DNA from: a virus
Reading direction: 5' to 3' (one strand)
Virus record (IMG/VR): IMGVR_UViG_3300036770_006434
Span: 1 to 64,000 of that record
Length of the DNA: 64,000 nucleotides
Positions 63,466-64,000 of this stretch are shown here, piece after piece. The position numbers and the translations under genes are program-made. The notes under the pieces were generated by a model. The model ran no database searches, was not told the DNA's origin, and saw only the letters and a program-made list of their open reading frames with translations. Each line of letters starts with the position of its first letter. Positions within the stretch are counted from its first letter, which is position 1.

Positions 63466-64000
63466 TCTGTATCGAGCCTTTTTGTTCAAGAAGCGCATAC
63501 GTTGTTCCGGTGTCTATACAGTAAGACCTGCCCTTTCGACGCGGTAATTCGTCGCTCGAATGGCCGACGATTTGTGGATACGGCAGATTATCCTCGAATT
63601 CTGTGTCCCAGTCAAGCCATAAAGGGCCACCGTTATCGTAGGAGCCGCCCCGCGAGAAACCAACTGCAAAAAGGTGGTCCGGGCGATACGGTGCCATTTC
63701 CAGCGCGGCTTCCGCTTTCTGGTTCAGGTTCGCCAAATTTTCCACGTCCGTCAAATGGTTCCACCAGTAATTCTCCCTGATTCCGGCGTGGGACAGAAGC
63801 CACCCATTGGCAAGCACAAATAACCGGACTTTTTGCCAGATGACCCACTCCATCTCCTTCGCGATTTCCAGAGACTTGCCGTTGGAATAACCTGCACAGG
63901 AATTTAGCAGCGGGATTTTTTTCTTGAACTGCTTGCTGCTGAAATGGGATTCAAGGTATGGGAGTTCGTGATTCCCGGCCAGCACCGTAACATCCTTGCG
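63362..64000 (-). CDS. Calcineurin-like metallophosphoesterase (5' end off window)
   Basis: The frame enters from the right edge. VTVLAGNHEL (GNHE motif), WLLSHAGIRE and QIVGHSSDE give the metal ligands of the metallophosphoesterase fold. Could be a protein or nucleotide phosphatase of the lambda-phosphatase type. The C-terminal tail shares 104 bp with the endonuclease gene end. Confidence 0.82.
   Translation of the reverse strand, partial: RKDVTVLAGNHELPYLESHFSSKQFKKKIPLLNSCAGYSNGKSLEIAKEMEWVIWQKVRLFVLANGWLLSHAGIRENYWWNHLTDVENLANLNQKAEAALEMAPYRPDHLFAVGFSRGGSYDNGGPLWLDWDTEFEDNLPYPQIVGHSSDELPRRKGRSYCIDTGTTYALLEQKGSIQIKSLQQLNSSGKWHWEPVAAPVRDDTPPVTATFP

Overview
The window looks like an internal 64-kb piece of a large tailed-phage genome (virus assignment is inference). 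About 120 short genes are packed almost head-to-tail on the minus strand, many with ATGA or GTGA stop/start overlaps, and most match no family I recognise. No capsid, tail, terminase or portal gene is visible, so this is an accessory, nucleotide-metabolism and replication segment. The host cannot be named. Promoters look sigma70-like: TTGACA/T, 16-18 bp, TAnnnT.

Layout. 1-17 kb holds small unknown genes, including many zinc-ribbon and single-TM miniproteins, a DRB0094-type RNA ligase (12.5-13.5 kb) and a beta-class DNA methyltransferase (15.0-16.1 kb). 17-30 kb holds a lysozyme with signal peptide, a small membrane-protein cluster, a SpoU/TrmH RNA methylase, an amidoligase-like protein, a macro-domain protein, an HD phosphohydrolase, a dNMP kinase and a GHKL-type ATPase. 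30-41 kb is again mostly unknown small genes, with a Dam-like methylase, a GC-rich HldE-like nucleotidyltransferase, a SLOG-like protein, a DUF5662 protein and a possible thaumatin-like protein. 41-45 kb has two HNH proteins and a 608-aa TnpB-like nuclease followed by three 36-bp repeats spaced like a CRISPR array. 44.8-52.3 kb is a tRNA region with about 24 assignable tRNAs covering nearly all amino acids, interrupted by a few genes, including a dual-specificity phosphatase and a cyclic-phosphate-processing receiver domain, plus several much larger tRNA-like RNAs. 52.5-64 kb is the replication block: a DnaE-type polymerase core carrying a mini-intein, a DEDDh exonuclease, an AAA ATPase, a separately encoded degenerate PHP domain, a LAGLIDADG endonuclease on the plus strand and a partial metallophosphoesterase.

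How it may work together. Nearly every gap has a good promoter whose -10 box lies only 7-18 bp before the start codon. Shine-Dalgarno sequences are nearly absent, which points to leaderless or near-leaderless mRNAs. The tRNAs, RNA ligase, phosphate-processing and macro-domain proteins and RNA methylase form a plausible translation and tRNA-repair kit. The tRNAs are very unusual: most have lost the T-loop TTC and the D-loop GG together, several have long variable arms where none is expected, and the three Leu tRNAs have short ones. The strongest leads for something new are the TnpB plus mini-array locus, the elbow-less tRNA set, the 100-196-nt CCA-ended tRNA-like RNAs, the leaderless promoter architecture and the split polymerase.
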